A stretch of DNA of 38,012 nucleotides from Gammaproteobacteria bacterium (GTDB lineage: Bacteria > Pseudomonadota > Gammaproteobacteria > Pseudomonadales > Azotimanducaceae), in the NCBI GenBank assembly GCA_016874135.1, contig VGVE01000022.1, positions 1-38,012 on the forward strand, given 5' to 3'. How positions within the stretch are numbered: position 1 is the first letter of the stretch; every line of letters starts with the position of its first letter. Shown piece by piece: positions 1-8,756 of the stretch. The notes beneath the pieces are model-generated. The model saw only the letters and a list, made by a program, of their open reading frames with translations, made no database searches and had not been told where the DNA came from. The translations under genes and the position numbers were made by a program.

Positions 1-1143
1 ATCTTCTGTATTTCGCTGCTCGCTGCGTTCGGTGCCATGCCGTTACTCAAACGATTGCGTGCCCGGACCGATCGGCTTAAAGGGCCGCTCTCTGCGAGGC
101 TCGGTCTGCGTGAGGCTGCGTGGTTTCCCGAGGATCTCGGGGTTGCTTGTGCGGCACTCGCTTTGGCGGTTGCAGTGAGCATCGGTGTCGGCCTGATGGT
201 TGAGAGTTTTCGCAAGGAATTCGCTGAACTCTTGGAGGCGAGGCTCGCCCCTGACCTGTGGATCACCGTTACGGATGATCAGGACTCAGCGTTGCTCGCA
301 GCGAACCTCACGGCGATGCAAGGCGTTACAGAGGTGTCGTTGTCGGGAGAAACGCAAGTTCGTATTCAAGGTTTGCCGGTTCTCCTCGGGTTCACGACCT
401 TCGATGCCAAGCGCGCGGCCCGATATGGTCACCCCATTGCGCTTTCACCTGACGAAGTACTGATCAACGAAACGCTGGCGGGAATGCTGGATCGTGAAGT
501 GGGTGACGGGATTTCCGATGGCAGCAGAAGCTATCGGGTTGCCGGTGTATTCAAAGGTTATGGAGAGACTGGGCTGCGTCTCCTCATCAACGCGGCTGGC
601 GTACGCGGCTTTACGGGGGCGGAGCCTGTTTTTACCCGTCTCAGCGTGGACGCTGAACATCCCGATCGGATCAGCGATGCGCTGACAGGCTGGAAGGGGA
701 TCGAGATCTCACTGACAAAAAGGGTTCGCGAGCGTTCGATGGCGATTTTTGACCGCACCTTCGCGACCTCGGATGCCTTGGCCTGGCTCGCACTGCTGAT
801 CGCATCCGGTGCTTTGCTGAACGCATTGGCGGGTTTCCGGCTCAGCCAACAGGCGACGGGCCGGTTGCTCGATGCGCTGGGGGTGGGTCCCTCATTCAAC
901 CTCGCAGTGAGTCTGGTACGTGCACTCGTGGTCGGAGTGACAGCATTGGTCATCGCGCTGCCGCTCGGTATCTGGCTCGGGTTCATCCTCTGCAGCGAGG
1001 TCAATCCACGCGCTTTTGGTTGGACACTTGGTTTTCATCTGGTCCCTGAGCCGCTTTTGTTACCGACAGGTCTGGCACTGCTGGCCGCGCTTGTCGCGGG
1101 AACGCTGGGCGGCTTTACCCGCATACCGGGCGAGCGGCGTTGA
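1..1143 (+). CDS. ABC transporter permease, FtsX/MacB type (5' end outside window)
   Basis: The frame is open from base 1, so this is the C-terminal ~380 residues of a longer protein, probably one of the ~800-residue double-FtsX permeases. The first visible codons already encode a hydrophobic helix (IFCISLLAAFGA) and a basic linker. A second-module transmembrane helix (LGVACAALALAVAVSIGVGL) follows, then a periplasmic domain of about 200 residues. Three C-terminal helices begin at LAWLALLIASGALL, LAVSLVRALVVGV and LLLPTGLALLAAL. FtsX/MacB-type permeases couple cytoplasmic ATP hydrolysis to periplasmic lipoprotein, lipid or substrate movement. The stop overlaps the TTG start of the downstream lipoprotein, so the two are translationally coupled. 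The ATPase gene is presumably upstream, outside the window. The family call is firm; the substrate is unknown. ATG 37 is only an internal Met. Confidence 0.85.
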   Translation: MFCISLLAAFGAMPLLKRLRARTDRLKGPLSARLGLREAAWFPEDLGVACAALALAVAVSIGVGLMVESFRKEFAELLEARLAPDLWITVTDDQDSALLAANLTAMQGVTEVSLSGETQVRIQGLPVLLGFTTFDAKRAARYGHPIALSPDEVLINETLAGMLDREVGDGISDGSRSYRVAGVFKGYGETGLRLLINAAGVRGFTGAEPVFTRLSVDAEHPDRISDALTGWKGIEISLTKRVRERSMAIFDRTFATSDALAWLALLIASGALLNALAGFRLSQQATGRLLDALGVGPSFNLAVSLVRALVVGVTALVIALPLGIWLGFILCSEVNPRAFGWTLGFHLVPEPLLLPTGLALLAALVAGTLGGFTRIPGERR

Positions 1144-2288
1144 GCCGTCTCCTGACCCTCACGTTGATGCTGCTGCCGCTGCTAACGGGCGGATGTGGCA
1201 GGGATCATCTGGCTGTTTCAGAAAAAGAGATGAGCCGCGAGGGTGGAGCCCTGCGAGTGGGTGCAGTTCTGGGTGAACGATCGGATGACGCAGAATTCGA
1301 ACGTGCGGTTGTACCAAGACCATTCCTGTTCCCGGATGATCATGGCGCACACCCGGCTTTTCGCAGCGAATGGTGGTATCTGACCTGTGTGCTTGTGGAT
1401 GAGGCCGGTCATGAGTATGGCGTTCAGTTCACGCTCTTCAGACAGGCGTTGCCGCGCCGCGGTACTGATCAGTCTGACAATCCATGGACCTTGAAACAGG
1501 CCTGGCTTGCTCACTTTGCGGTGACGGATGTGAGGGGTAGCCGGCACACCGGGTATGAACGATTGTCCCGGGGTCATCCGGCACTTGCCGGAGTTATGCC
1601 GACTGACCTGGGGTCCAACGATTCCGCTATGCGGCTTTTCATTGACGACTGGGTGATGGAAATCGGTCAGGACACCTCTAGTCTCTCCCTTTCGGACGGT
1701 GAGTGGTCGGCGGAACTTTCAATGGCGGCCACACTACCCGTGATCCCCCAGGGTGAGTCAGGTTTGTCCCGAAAAAGTGCGGATCAGGCTTCGTACTACT
1801 ATTCGTGGCCGCGTCTTGAGATCACGGGCTCGCTCATCCGGGAAGGCGAAACAATCGAGGTCAAAGGGCTCGGTTGGTTCGACCATGAATGGAGCACCAG
1901 TGTGCTGAGCGACGGGCAGGTCGGCTGGGCGTGGTTTTCCTTGCATCTCGATGACGGTCGCAGCCTGATGGTGTTTCGCCTTCGCCGCACGGATGGAATG
2001 CGTGATCCGTTCGATCACGGGGTTCTTGTTGAACGTGATGGGCGTTATACCCCGCTTGCAGCGACCGACTTCCAGCTCGAGCCTCAGGCGGAATGGAAAG
2101 GTCCGGACGGAGTGATCTGGCCGATTGAATGGGTGCTGGCACTGCAGGATCAGAAGCTACGCGTAAGCGCCGCGATATCGGATCAGCGGATGCTCACACG
2201 TATTCCCTACTGGGAAGGTGTCGTACATGCGTTCGGTGAGGAGGGTGAGTCAAAAGGCTCTGGCTATATGGAACTCACGGGGTATTGA
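1140..2288 (+). CDS. Lipoprotein with CrtC/AttH lipocalin-like domain
   Basis: A 382-residue predicted outer-membrane or periplasmic lipoprotein. The N-terminus is a short lipoprotein signal ending in LLTGGC, so Cys19 is the likely lipidated residue. The rest matches the CrtC/AttH (hydroxyneurosporene synthase-like) fold: an early SEWWYLTCVL segment, a central YYYSWPRLEITGSL strand and the conserved GLGWFDHEWS...GWAWFSLHLDDG core. The TTG start overlaps the permease stop (TTGA). It is preferred over ATG 1170 because it keeps the full signal peptide. In many proteobacteria such a protein follows an FtsX-type permease and acts as its accessory component. A carotenoid hydratase activity is not implied, since no carotenoid genes are nearby. 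The partner role is inferred from context. Confidence 0.82.
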   Translation: MSRLLTLTLMLLPLLTGGCGRDHLAVSEKEMSREGGALRVGAVLGERSDDAEFERAVVPRPFLFPDDHGAHPAFRSEWWYLTCVLVDEAGHEYGVQFTLFRQALPRRGTDQSDNPWTLKQAWLAHFAVTDVRGSRHTGYERLSRGHPALAGVMPTDLGSNDSAMRLFIDDWVMEIGQDTSSLSLSDGEWSAELSMAATLPVIPQGESGLSRKSADQASYYYSWPRLEITGSLIREGETIEVKGLGWFDHEWSTSVLSDGQVGWAWFSLHLDDGRSLMVFRLRRTDGMRDPFDHGVLVERDGRYTPLAATDFQLEPQAEWKGPDGVIWPIEWVLALQDQKLRVSAAISDQRMLTRIPYWEGVVHAFGEEGESKGSGYMELTGY

Positions 2289-2320
2289 CCTGCTTTCCCG
2301 TTGATAGAACCGTCTTCGAG

Positions 2321-2836
2321 TCAGAGCGTTTTGCGCCCGTGCACCATCGCACCAATCAGGTTCCGCCGTTCATGCCAGGACGCGAACAATACGCCGCTCA
2401 CGTGGAGCGCAACACCCGCCAGCAGGATGTCTGAGGAGATCGAATGAACGTTCTCGACCCACTCCACCCCCCAGAATCGATCTGTTGTGTAGAGCCAGCC
2501 GGTTAAGCAGACGATGGCCAGGAGCAACAACAGAGTGACCACCATCCAGGCACCGAGCGGGTTGTGACCCGCTGAAGGCGTAGTGTTGCCTGTGCGCATC
2601 GCCGCGATGTACTGCAGCGTATTCAGCGGCGAAACCAGGAACGAACGGAAAGCGAAAGGCGGGCCGGCGAGGAAGCCGGCCCCGGCACGCCAGGCAACGA
2701 TGGCAAGTACCGCATAGCCAAACCACTCGTGCCAGCCGCCCGGAGTGTGCCGTGTGAACCAGGAGATGGCGGTTGAGATCACCAGCAGCCAGTGGCCGAC
2801 CCGGACCGCGAGCGGCCATGTGAACTGATCCGGCAT
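2321..2836 (-). CDS. Cytochrome b561-type diheme membrane protein
   Basis: A 171-residue integral membrane protein of the Ni-hydrogenase/b561 cytochrome b family. Four hydrophobic helices carry the expected heme-ligand histidines: H15 in VRVGHWLLV, one in GWHEWFGYAVL, one in ENVHSISSD and one in GVALHVSGV. Proteins of this family pass electrons across or within the inner membrane between quinols and a periplasmic partner. It lies 42 bases downstream of a secreted PepSY-domain protein on the same strand. That pairing recurs in gammaproteobacteria and suggests a small periplasm-facing redox unit. The precise donor and acceptor cannot be read from sequence. It converges on the lipoprotein gene, with only 32 bases between stop codons. 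Confidence 0.85.
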   Translation of the reverse strand: MPDQFTWPLAVRVGHWLLVISTAISWFTRHTPGGWHEWFGYAVLAIVAWRAGAGFLAGPPFAFRSFLVSPLNTLQYIAAMRTGNTTPSAGHNPLGAWMVVTLLLLLAIVCLTGWLYTTDRFWGVEWVENVHSISSDILLAGVALHVSGVLFASWHERRNLIGAMVHGRKTL

Positions 2837-2878
2837 TGTTGCTACCCGCGTTTTCGGCCAGCTGTCAGGCTGCGTCGT

Positions 2879-3154
2879 TCAATCCTCTTCTGTTGCCACC
2901 GGTGCGAAGTCCCGTGGATCAAAGTAGGCCTCAACACGTTTGCCACTCTCATCCACCGCGTAAACCTCATAACAGCCGCCGTCGACCTTGATGCGGCGCA
3001 CCTGCCAACCTTTGGCTTCGAGTTCGGCCTGCAGTGTCTCCTTGGGTTTCCAGTTCGCCGGGTCACCGGAATCGCACGTAGCGAGCCCGGTGGCGTTGGC
3101 AGTTCCGGTGGCCAACAGCGCCACGGTGAGGCTCATTGCGGTCAGTAGTTTCAA
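2879..3154 (-). CDS. Secreted PepSY-domain protein
   Basis: A small periplasmic protein (91 residues from the chosen start) of the PepSY superfamily. A signal peptide (KLLTAMSLTVALLATGTANA) precedes a mature domain with a conserved Cys (LATCDSGD), KETLQAELEAKGWQV, and KVDGGCYEVYAVDESGKRV. The last two match the helix-strand pattern of PepSY_2 proteins; the two Cys may form a disulfide. I chose TTG 3154 because GGAGA (minus strand, 3165-3161) sits 6 bases upstream and the signal peptide then starts in the usual place. The open frame extends to 3247, but those codons give an atypical basic leader. It is likely cotranscribed with the downstream cytochrome b561. Its role is unknown; it may be a redox-partner accessory or protease inhibitor-like. 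Confidence 0.75.
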   Translation of the reverse strand: MKLLTAMSLTVALLATGTANATGLATCDSGDPANWKPKETLQAELEAKGWQVRRIKVDGGCYEVYAVDESGKRVEAYFDPRDFAPVATEED

Positions 3155-3368
3155 AATCAGTCTCCGGTTTGCGAGGGGAACGCCTACCCTATACCGGCGA
3201 CGTGGCATCTCACTAGTCCGTTGTTTCCGGTTGTTCTCCATCTGCAAACTTCGGAGGCCCGCAGTTCAACTGTCACCCACAGCGGTGCTCCCGGTTAGCT
3301 TACGGCTTCGAAATTGTTCACAATCCGGCCATAACTCCCTGCGAGCAAAGCACACCGCTTCTTCGTCC

Positions 3369-5660
3369 ATGAATGGCGCCGATCTCACGCGCAGAACTTC
3401 CGAGACTTTCGCACCCCCTCTGGAGGGCGGTGCAGGCGCGCGTGTCGATGGGTCCGGAAAGGGCCCGGTAGTGGACGATGCCCGTATTCTTCTGGTCGAT
3501 GACAAACCCGAGCTGCTCGAGAGCCTGTATCAGCTCATCACCCTGCATGGTTACCACGCGGAAAAGGCGCTCGGTGGTCAGGCTGCACTGGATGCGTTGG
3601 CCCGCGATCACCATGACGTGGTGCTGCTGGACCTGATCATGCCGGGGGTCAGCGGGTATGACGTTCTCGACTTCGTCGCCCGGGAAAAGATTGATACCAA
3701 AATCATCGTTGTCAGTGGTGATGCCTCGTTCAGCGGAGTCAAACACGCGCTGCACTGTGGTGCTTTCGACTTTGTGAAAAAGCCCTACGACGCCGCCGAA
3801 CTGGTGGCGACGATGGAAACCGCGCTGCGCGAGGTATGGCTCGAGAACCGCAACCAGGACATGGAGGCGCAGCTGCGGGCGAGTGAAGAACTGCACCGGT
3901 TCATCGTCAATAGTTCCCCTGACCTTGTTTACATGCTCGACCGGAATGGTTGTTTCACCTTCCTGAACGATCGCCTGGGGCCGATGCTTGGTTTTGAAAA
4001 GAGCGAGCTGGTTTCGCGACATTTCTCCGAACTGGTTGATCCGGAGTACCTCGATCTCGCCACCAATGTTTTCAATGAACGGCGCATGGGTTCACGTGCG
4101 GCGCGAAATGTCGAAATCAAGCTGCGTTCCAGCCTCAAACGACCTGGATCGCGGTTCAGTGATGTCCAGTCGATCTGGGTCGAATTGACTGCGCAAGGGG
4201 TTTATACCGATCCACGAGAGCGCAATCGTCAGACGTTCGTCGGCACGTTCGGCACGATCCGCGATATCAGCGAACGCAAGGAAGCCCAGGAGGTCATCAA
4301 CTTCCAGGCCTATCACGATCTGCTCACACATCTGCCGAACCGTGCCTTGCTGAAGGACCGACTGGAACTTGCGATCACACAGGGCTCACGCAACAAGGCA
4401 CGTCTTGCAGTCATGTTTCTGGATCTCGACCGCTTCAAGGTGGTCAATGACAACCTCGGCCATAGCATGGGCGATCGCTTGCTGAAAGCCGTCGCCAATC
4501 GTCTGCAAAGCTGTCTGCGCCGCAGTGACACGCTGTCCCGTTTCGGTGGCGATGAATTTACGCTGCTGTTACCGGAAATCCGTACCCGTGATGACGTGGT
4601 GGTGATCGCCGGAAAGATCCTCGATCGTCTGAATTCGCCGTTCGTGATCGACGGTCACGAGCTCTTTGTAGGCGCGAGCATCGGGATCGCCATGTATCCC
4701 GAAGGTGGCACAAGTGCCGAGGCTCTGATCCAGAACGCCGACATTGCCATGTATCACATCAAGAGCCGCGGCAAGAACGGATACCAGTTCTTCGCCGAGG
4801 AGATGAACAACCGGTTCTCGACACGGCTCATCCTCGAACGTGATCTGCGCAATGGCCTCTCACGGAATGAGTTTGAAGTCTTTTACCAGCCGCAGGTCTG
4901 CCTGCGCACCGGCCGCATCACGGGTGTAGAAGCGCTGGTTCGCTGGCGACATCCCGAACGCGGCATGGTTGCACCGGGCGAATTCCTTCCGCTCGCTGAA
5001 GAAACCGGGCTTATTATCCAGCTGGACGAGTACGTTCAGCGGCGGGCGTTTGCGGATGTGGCGGCGTGGGATCGTGCCGGCGTCGGCAAAGTGCGGGTCT
5101 CCGTCAATGTTTCCGCCGCCCAGCTGGAAAAAGAAGGTTTCATCGAGCAGTTCGTGGAAGCGCTGGAAAGCGCCGGCCTGAACGCAACCCGGGTGAAGGT
5201 CGAGATCACGGAAAACACCCTGATGCAGGACATGGAAGTGATCATTCCCAAGTTGAAGACGCTCCGCGACCTGGGGGTCAGCGTAGCGATCGACGACTTC
5301 GGCACCGGTTATTCCTCGCTCAGCTATCTCCGTCAGTTCCCCGTGAATACCCTCAAGATCGACCGCAGTTTTGTGTGTGACATCCGCGAGGAGGAGGGCG
5401 AAGGCGAAGCCAGCATAATCAATGCGATCGTCGCCATGTCCCAAGGGCTCAAACTGGACCTCATCGCCGAAGGGGTCGAGAACCGCACCCAGCTCAACTA
5501 CCTGCGTCAGCATGGCTGTAGCGAAGTCCAGGGATCCATCTTCTCCGAGCCCCTGCCTGCGGCGCAGATGTGTGACATGCTCAGGGCCGATCCGTTTGCG
5601 GAAATTGTCGTCTCCGAAGCCCGCAGCGAACAATCCTCGGGAGTTGCCGCGGCTTCCTGA
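3369..5660 (+). CDS. Response regulator with REC-PAS-GGDEF-EAL domains (c-di-GMP turnover)
   Basis: A 763-residue cytoplasmic signalling protein. REC domain ~38-155: acidic pocket D44/D45, phospho-acceptor D88 in VVLLDLIMPG, and K138 in VKKPY. PAS ~172-305, starting ELHRFIVNSSPDLVYMLD. GGDEF ~312-480: RFGGDEF intact at 391-397, with an RxxD inhibitory-site motif (RRSD) five residues earlier. EAL ~490-745: EALVRW at 521, ITENTLMQD, DDFGTGYSSLSYLRQFP, LKIDRSFV, LIAEGVE. Both cyclase and phosphodiesterase signatures are complete, so either or both activities are possible. No histidine kinase is adjacent. Start: ATG 3369 lacks a clear ribosome site. GTG 3471, preceded by GGAAAGGG, would give MDDARILLVDD and is a good alternative. 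The open frame upstream of 3369 runs antisense to the PepSY gene and was excluded. Confidence 0.93.
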   Translation: MNGADLTRRTSETFAPPLEGGAGARVDGSGKGPVVDDARILLVDDKPELLESLYQLITLHGYHAEKALGGQAALDALARDHHDVVLLDLIMPGVSGYDVLDFVAREKIDTKIIVVSGDASFSGVKHALHCGAFDFVKKPYDAAELVATMETALREVWLENRNQDMEAQLRASEELHRFIVNSSPDLVYMLDRNGCFTFLNDRLGPMLGFEKSELVSRHFSELVDPEYLDLATNVFNERRMGSRAARNVEIKLRSSLKRPGSRFSDVQSIWVELTAQGVYTDPRERNRQTFVGTFGTIRDISERKEAQEVINFQAYHDLLTHLPNRALLKDRLELAITQGSRNKARLAVMFLDLDRFKVVNDNLGHSMGDRLLKAVANRLQSCLRRSDTLSRFGGDEFTLLLPEIRTRDDVVVIAGKILDRLNSPFVIDGHELFVGASIGIAMYPEGGTSAEALIQNADIAMYHIKSRGKNGYQFFAEEMNNRFSTRLILERDLRNGLSRNEFEVFYQPQVCLRTGRITGVEALVRWRHPERGMVAPGEFLPLAEETGLIIQLDEYVQRRAFADVAAWDRAGVGKVRVSVNVSAAQLEKEGFIEQFVEALESAGLNATRVKVEITENTLMQDMEVIIPKLKTLRDLGVSVAIDDFGTGYSSLSYLRQFPVNTLKIDRSFVCDIREEEGEGEASIINAIVAMSQGLKLDLIAEGVENRTQLNYLRQHGCSEVQGSIFSEPLPAAQMCDMLRADPFAEIVVSEARSEQSSGVAAAS

Positions 5661-5671
5661 CCCGCCGGGCG

Positions 5672-6952
5672 ATGTCGTATAGTGCCTGCCCCTTGATGCA
5701 CATCCTGAACCCGTTGAAAGGTTTTACCACCCGCATCGTGCACAGCGACCGGCAGGAGGCCATCGAACACGGCAGCCTCCAGAAGCCGGTGCATGCGACC
5801 GTGGCCTATGGCTACGGGGATGCGCGTGACCTCGCCGCGGTATTCCAGGGCAAACAACAGGGTTTCACCTACGGACGCCAGGTCAATCCGACGGTGGACG
5901 CGCTGCAGAACAAGATCACGCGGATGGAAGAAGGGATCGCCACGGTCTGCTTCGGAACCGGGATGGCGGCCATCGGGACCATGCTGTTCGCGCTGCTGCG
6001 GCGTGGCGATCACTTCGTTTCGAGTTCCTTCCTGTTTGGCAATACCAACAGCCTGTTCAACAGTTTTGGTACCCAGGGAATTGACGTCAGCTTTGTCGAT
6101 GCCACAGCGGTGGGTGCGGTCAGGGCTGCGATCCGGCCGGAAACGAAGCTGATATTCGTTGAAACCATCGCCAATCCGGTGACCCAGGTGGCCGCACTCG
6201 AAGAGATCGGTGCACTCGCGCGGGAGAAAGGCCTGGTTTATGTCGTCGACAACACGATGACCTCGCCCTGGCTCTTCCTGCCAAAATCGGTTGGTGCGAG
6301 TCTCATCATCAACTCATTGACGAAATACATCGGTGGACACGGCAACGCACTCGGCGGTGCAGTGACTGAAACAGGTCTCTTCGATTGGCGTTCGTTTGGC
6401 AACCTGTACGACATCTACAAACAAGGTGACGCCCAGAAGTGGGCCATCCAGCAGATTCGCAAAAAGGGCCTGCGTGATTTCGGTGCGGCGCTGGCGCCCG
6501 AAGCAGCTCACCACATCGCCGTTGGTGCGGAAACCCTGGCGCTGCGAATGGAACGGCAATGTGCGAACGCACAGGCGCTGGCAGAGTTTCTGGAAGCCCA
6601 GTCCTGGGTCAACAAGGTCTACTACCCGGGGTTGAAGTCCCATCCGCAGCATGCGCGTGCGGACCGCCTGTTCCGGCATCCGGGCGCACTCTTCAGTTTC
6701 GAGTTGTCGTACGACGTTGATCTATGGGGCTATCTCAACTCGCTGCGGGTGGTGATCAAATCCAGCAATCTTGGAGACAACCGGACACTCGCCATTCCAG
6801 TCGCCCATACGATCTACCACGAAATGGGGGCGGAGCGTCGGGCCAGCATGGGAATAGACGATTCGCTGATTCGGATTTCAGTAGGAATTGAAGAAGCGGA
6901 CGACCTCATCGAAGACTTCGCGGGGGCGTATGCGACGCTCCGCAGAAGCTGA
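5672..6952 (+). CDS. PLP-dependent Cys/Met metabolism enzyme (cystathionine gamma-synthase family)
   Basis: A 426-residue cytoplasmic enzyme of the Cys_Met_Meta_PP family (cystathionine gamma-synthase, homoserine sulfhydrylase, gamma-lyase). Seen: KGFTTRIVHSDRQ at the N-terminus, FTYGRQVNPTVDALQ (substrate and phosphate contacts), D193 in VVDNTMTSPW (PLP ring nitrogen), and SLTKYIGGHGNALGG with the Schiff-base lysine K218. SVGIEEADDLIEDF near the C-terminus is also typical. The exact reaction cannot be fixed by motif. The start is uncertain: ATG 5672 and ATG 5696 (MHILNPLKGF) are both possible, and neither has a convincing ribosome site. It follows the GGDEF-EAL gene by 11 bases but is functionally unrelated to it. 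No other methionine or cysteine genes are near. Confidence 0.88.
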   Translation: MSYSACPLMHILNPLKGFTTRIVHSDRQEAIEHGSLQKPVHATVAYGYGDARDLAAVFQGKQQGFTYGRQVNPTVDALQNKITRMEEGIATVCFGTGMAAIGTMLFALLRRGDHFVSSSFLFGNTNSLFNSFGTQGIDVSFVDATAVGAVRAAIRPETKLIFVETIANPVTQVAALEEIGALAREKGLVYVVDNTMTSPWLFLPKSVGASLIINSLTKYIGGHGNALGGAVTETGLFDWRSFGNLYDIYKQGDAQKWAIQQIRKKGLRDFGAALAPEAAHHIAVGAETLALRMERQCANAQALAEFLEAQSWVNKVYYPGLKSHPQHARADRLFRHPGALFSFELSYDVDLWGYLNSLRVVIKSSNLGDNRTLAIPVAHTIYHEMGAERRASMGIDDSLIRISVGIEEADDLIEDFAGAYATLRRS

Positions 6953-7005
6953 GAAGCTGGCTTCAGAGCCGCAGGCCTTTTAATCAGATTCAGCAAGGGG
7001 GGGGC

Positions 7006-7770
7006 ATGGGCAGACTTGAAGGCAAAACCGCGATCATCACCGGGGGTGCCGGCGGCATCGGCAAGGCAGCAGGAGCGCTGTTTGCCAAAGAAGGCGCCAA
7101 TGTCCTGCTGGTGGATCTCTCGGAAGCAGCGCTCAAGGCCGCGGTCGCCGATATCGGCAGTAATCGCGTGCACTGGTTCGTGGGTGATGTCACGCGCGCC
7201 AGGGACAACGATGCCATGGTTGCTGCGGCGAAGGAAAAATTCGGCGGGGTGGATGTTTTCCTCGCCAATGCCGGCATCGAGGGTGATGTCAAATCCATCG
7301 AAGACTACGATGAAGCCCGCTTTGACCAGGTCATCGCGGTCAATGTGAAAGGTGTATTCCTTGGCCTCAAGTCCACCATGCCGGCGATGCGGGAACGGGG
7401 CGGCGGCTCCATCGTCATTACCTCGTCTGTAGCCGGAGTGCAGGGTGCGGCCGGGGTCGCACCCTACGTCACCAGCAAACATGCAGTGATCGGCATGATG
7501 CGCTCTGCAGCCAAGGAAGGTGCGGCACACCGGATTCGTGTCAACACGGTGAATCCGTCACCGGTAGAAACCCGCATGATGCGCAGCCTCGAAGAGGGCT
7601 TCATGCCGGGTAACGCAGATGTCGCCAAACAGGGCATGGCGAGCCGCATTCCAATGCAGCGTTATGGCATGCCGGAAGAGATTGCGCAGGTGATGCTGTT
7701 TCTGGCCAGCGATGATTCGAGCTGGGTCACGGGCAGCGTTTATCTTGCCGACGGCGGCAGTACGTCCTGA
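7006..7770 (+). CDS. SDR family NAD(P)-dependent oxidoreductase
   Basis: A 254-residue classical short-chain dehydrogenase/reductase. Seen: the TGGAGGIG nucleotide-binding loop at 12-19, acidic D37 after strand beta-2 (favouring NAD(H)), NAG at 88-90, and a catalytic set of S141, Y154 and K158 (YVTSK). The C-terminal YLADGGSTS matches the usual VDGG ending. The ATG is preceded by AAGGGGGGGG, an unusually long G run that forms the ribosome site. Such enzymes oxidise or reduce hydroxyl/keto groups of small substrates, often 3-hydroxyacyl compounds. Location among acyl-CoA genes suggests lipid or terpenoid catabolism, but this is inference and the substrate is unknown. Confidence 0.9.
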   Translation: MGRLEGKTAIITGGAGGIGKAAGALFAKEGANVLLVDLSEAALKAAVADIGSNRVHWFVGDVTRARDNDAMVAAAKEKFGGVDVFLANAGIEGDVKSIEDYDEARFDQVIAVNVKGVFLGLKSTMPAMRERGGGSIVITSSVAGVQGAAGVAPYVTSKHAVIGMMRSAAKEGAAHRIRVNTVNPSPVETRMMRSLEEGFMPGNADVAKQGMASRIPMQRYGMPEEIAQVMLFLASDDSSWVTGSVYLADGGSTS

Positions 7771-7817
7771 CAGGCTACTGAAAACGCGATCCGCTAACGT
7801 TCCGGTTGAGGGGTGGC

Positions 7818-8750
7818 ATGAGAGAAGCGCTGCTTGAAACCCGCTTGCCGCTGCCGAACCGGCGCAGTGGCAAGGTGCGTGATCTCTACGACGTGAAGCT
7901 CGGCGATGGCACGGAGGCGCTGCTGATCGTCGCCACCGATCGTATAAGTGCCTTTGATGTGGTGATGGCCAATGGTCTGCCGGGCAAAGGCATCATCCTG
8001 ACCCAGCTTTCCCGCTTCTGGTTTGAGAAGTTTGGTGAGGTCATCCGCAATCATCTGCTCTCGATGGACGTCCAGGATGTGCCTGATCTCGATGACGAAG
8101 CGCGGTCGAGCCTTGACCGGCGCATCATGCTTTGCCGCAAAGCCACAGTGCTGCCGGTTGAATGTATCGCGCGGGGCTACCTCACCGGCAGCGGCTGGAA
8201 GGACTATCAGGCAACAGGTGCGGTCTGCGGGCAAGAACTTCCCCGAGGCCTGCGTAATGGCGACAGACTCGAGAAGCCCATCTTCACGCCGTCCACCAAG
8301 GCCGCAAGTGGCCATGATCAGAACATTACCTTTGCGGAAGGCGAGGCCATCATCGGCCCCGGCCACATGCGATATCTGCGCGAGCGGACGCTGGATCTCT
8401 ACGTGCGGGCGCGCGACTACGCCGGTGGACGGGGCATCCTGCTGGCTGATACCAAGTTTGAATTTGGCCTGTTGCCGGGCGAAAGCGAGCCCATTTTCGT
8501 TGACGAGATTTTTACGCCTGACAGTTCACGTTTCTGGCCCGCAGATGACTGGCTGCCAGGCCGCGAACAACCCAGTTTCGACAAACAGATCGTGCGTAAC
8601 TATCTGGAGACGCTCACGGCCGCTGGCCAGTGGGACAAGACACCGCCAGGTCCTGAGCTGCCTGCAAACATCGTTGAGCGCACACTCGGGCGTTACCTCG
8701 AAGCCTATGAACGGCTGACGGGCCGAACGCTTGATGTCGGCCGGTTCTAA
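7818..8750 (+). CDS. purC: SAICAR synthetase (phosphoribosylaminoimidazole-succinocarboxamide synthase)
   Basis: A 310-residue cytoplasmic enzyme of de novo purine synthesis that joins CAIR and aspartate with ATP. Seen: SGKVRDLYD (nucleotide-binding N-terminal loop), TDRISAFDVVM, PVECIARGYLTGSGWKDY, LADTKFEFG and DEIFTPDSSRFWP, all diagnostic of SAICAR synthetase. Length and the long C-terminal part match the ~300-residue form also found in yeast, not the ~237-residue E. coli form. I chose ATG 7818 because GAGGGG (7808-7813) lies just upstream; TTG 7806 would overlap that ribosome site. It sits alone among catabolic genes, with no other purine genes in the window. Identification is firm. Confidence 0.95.
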   Translation: MREALLETRLPLPNRRSGKVRDLYDVKLGDGTEALLIVATDRISAFDVVMANGLPGKGIILTQLSRFWFEKFGEVIRNHLLSMDVQDVPDLDDEARSSLDRRIMLCRKATVLPVECIARGYLTGSGWKDYQATGAVCGQELPRGLRNGDRLEKPIFTPSTKAASGHDQNITFAEGEAIIGPGHMRYLRERTLDLYVRARDYAGGRGILLADTKFEFGLLPGESEPIFVDEIFTPDSSRFWPADDWLPGREQPSFDKQIVRNYLETLTAAGQWDKTPPGPELPANIVERTLGRYLEAYERLTGRTLDVGRF

Positions 8751-8756
8751 CGGCAG

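Noticed and set aside
1140-2288. Carotenoid hydratase (CrtC) as the function
   Set aside because: The fold is shared, but the lipoprotein signal and the FtsX-type neighbour fit an ABC accessory lipoprotein, and no carotenoid genes are present.
2988-3368. N-terminal extension of the REC-PAS-GGDEF-EAL frame
   Set aside because: The extension runs antisense through the PepSY gene, is of odd composition and lacks a REC-like start. A start at 3369 or 3471 is more natural.
4860-5633. 257-codon minus-strand open frame
   Set aside because: Antisense to the EAL domain of the GGDEF-EAL gene; no recognisable protein pattern.
5644-5683. TTGCCG and TATAGT as a promoter for the Cys/Met enzyme
   Set aside because: The spacing is 28 bases, too long for a sigma-70 promoter, and no better -35 is visible.
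6952-7005. GGCT/AGCC hairpin before a short T run after the Cys/Met enzyme gene
   Set aside because: The stem is only 4 bp and the T run is short (TTTT). The downstream SDR is on the same strand and close, so a terminator is not supported.
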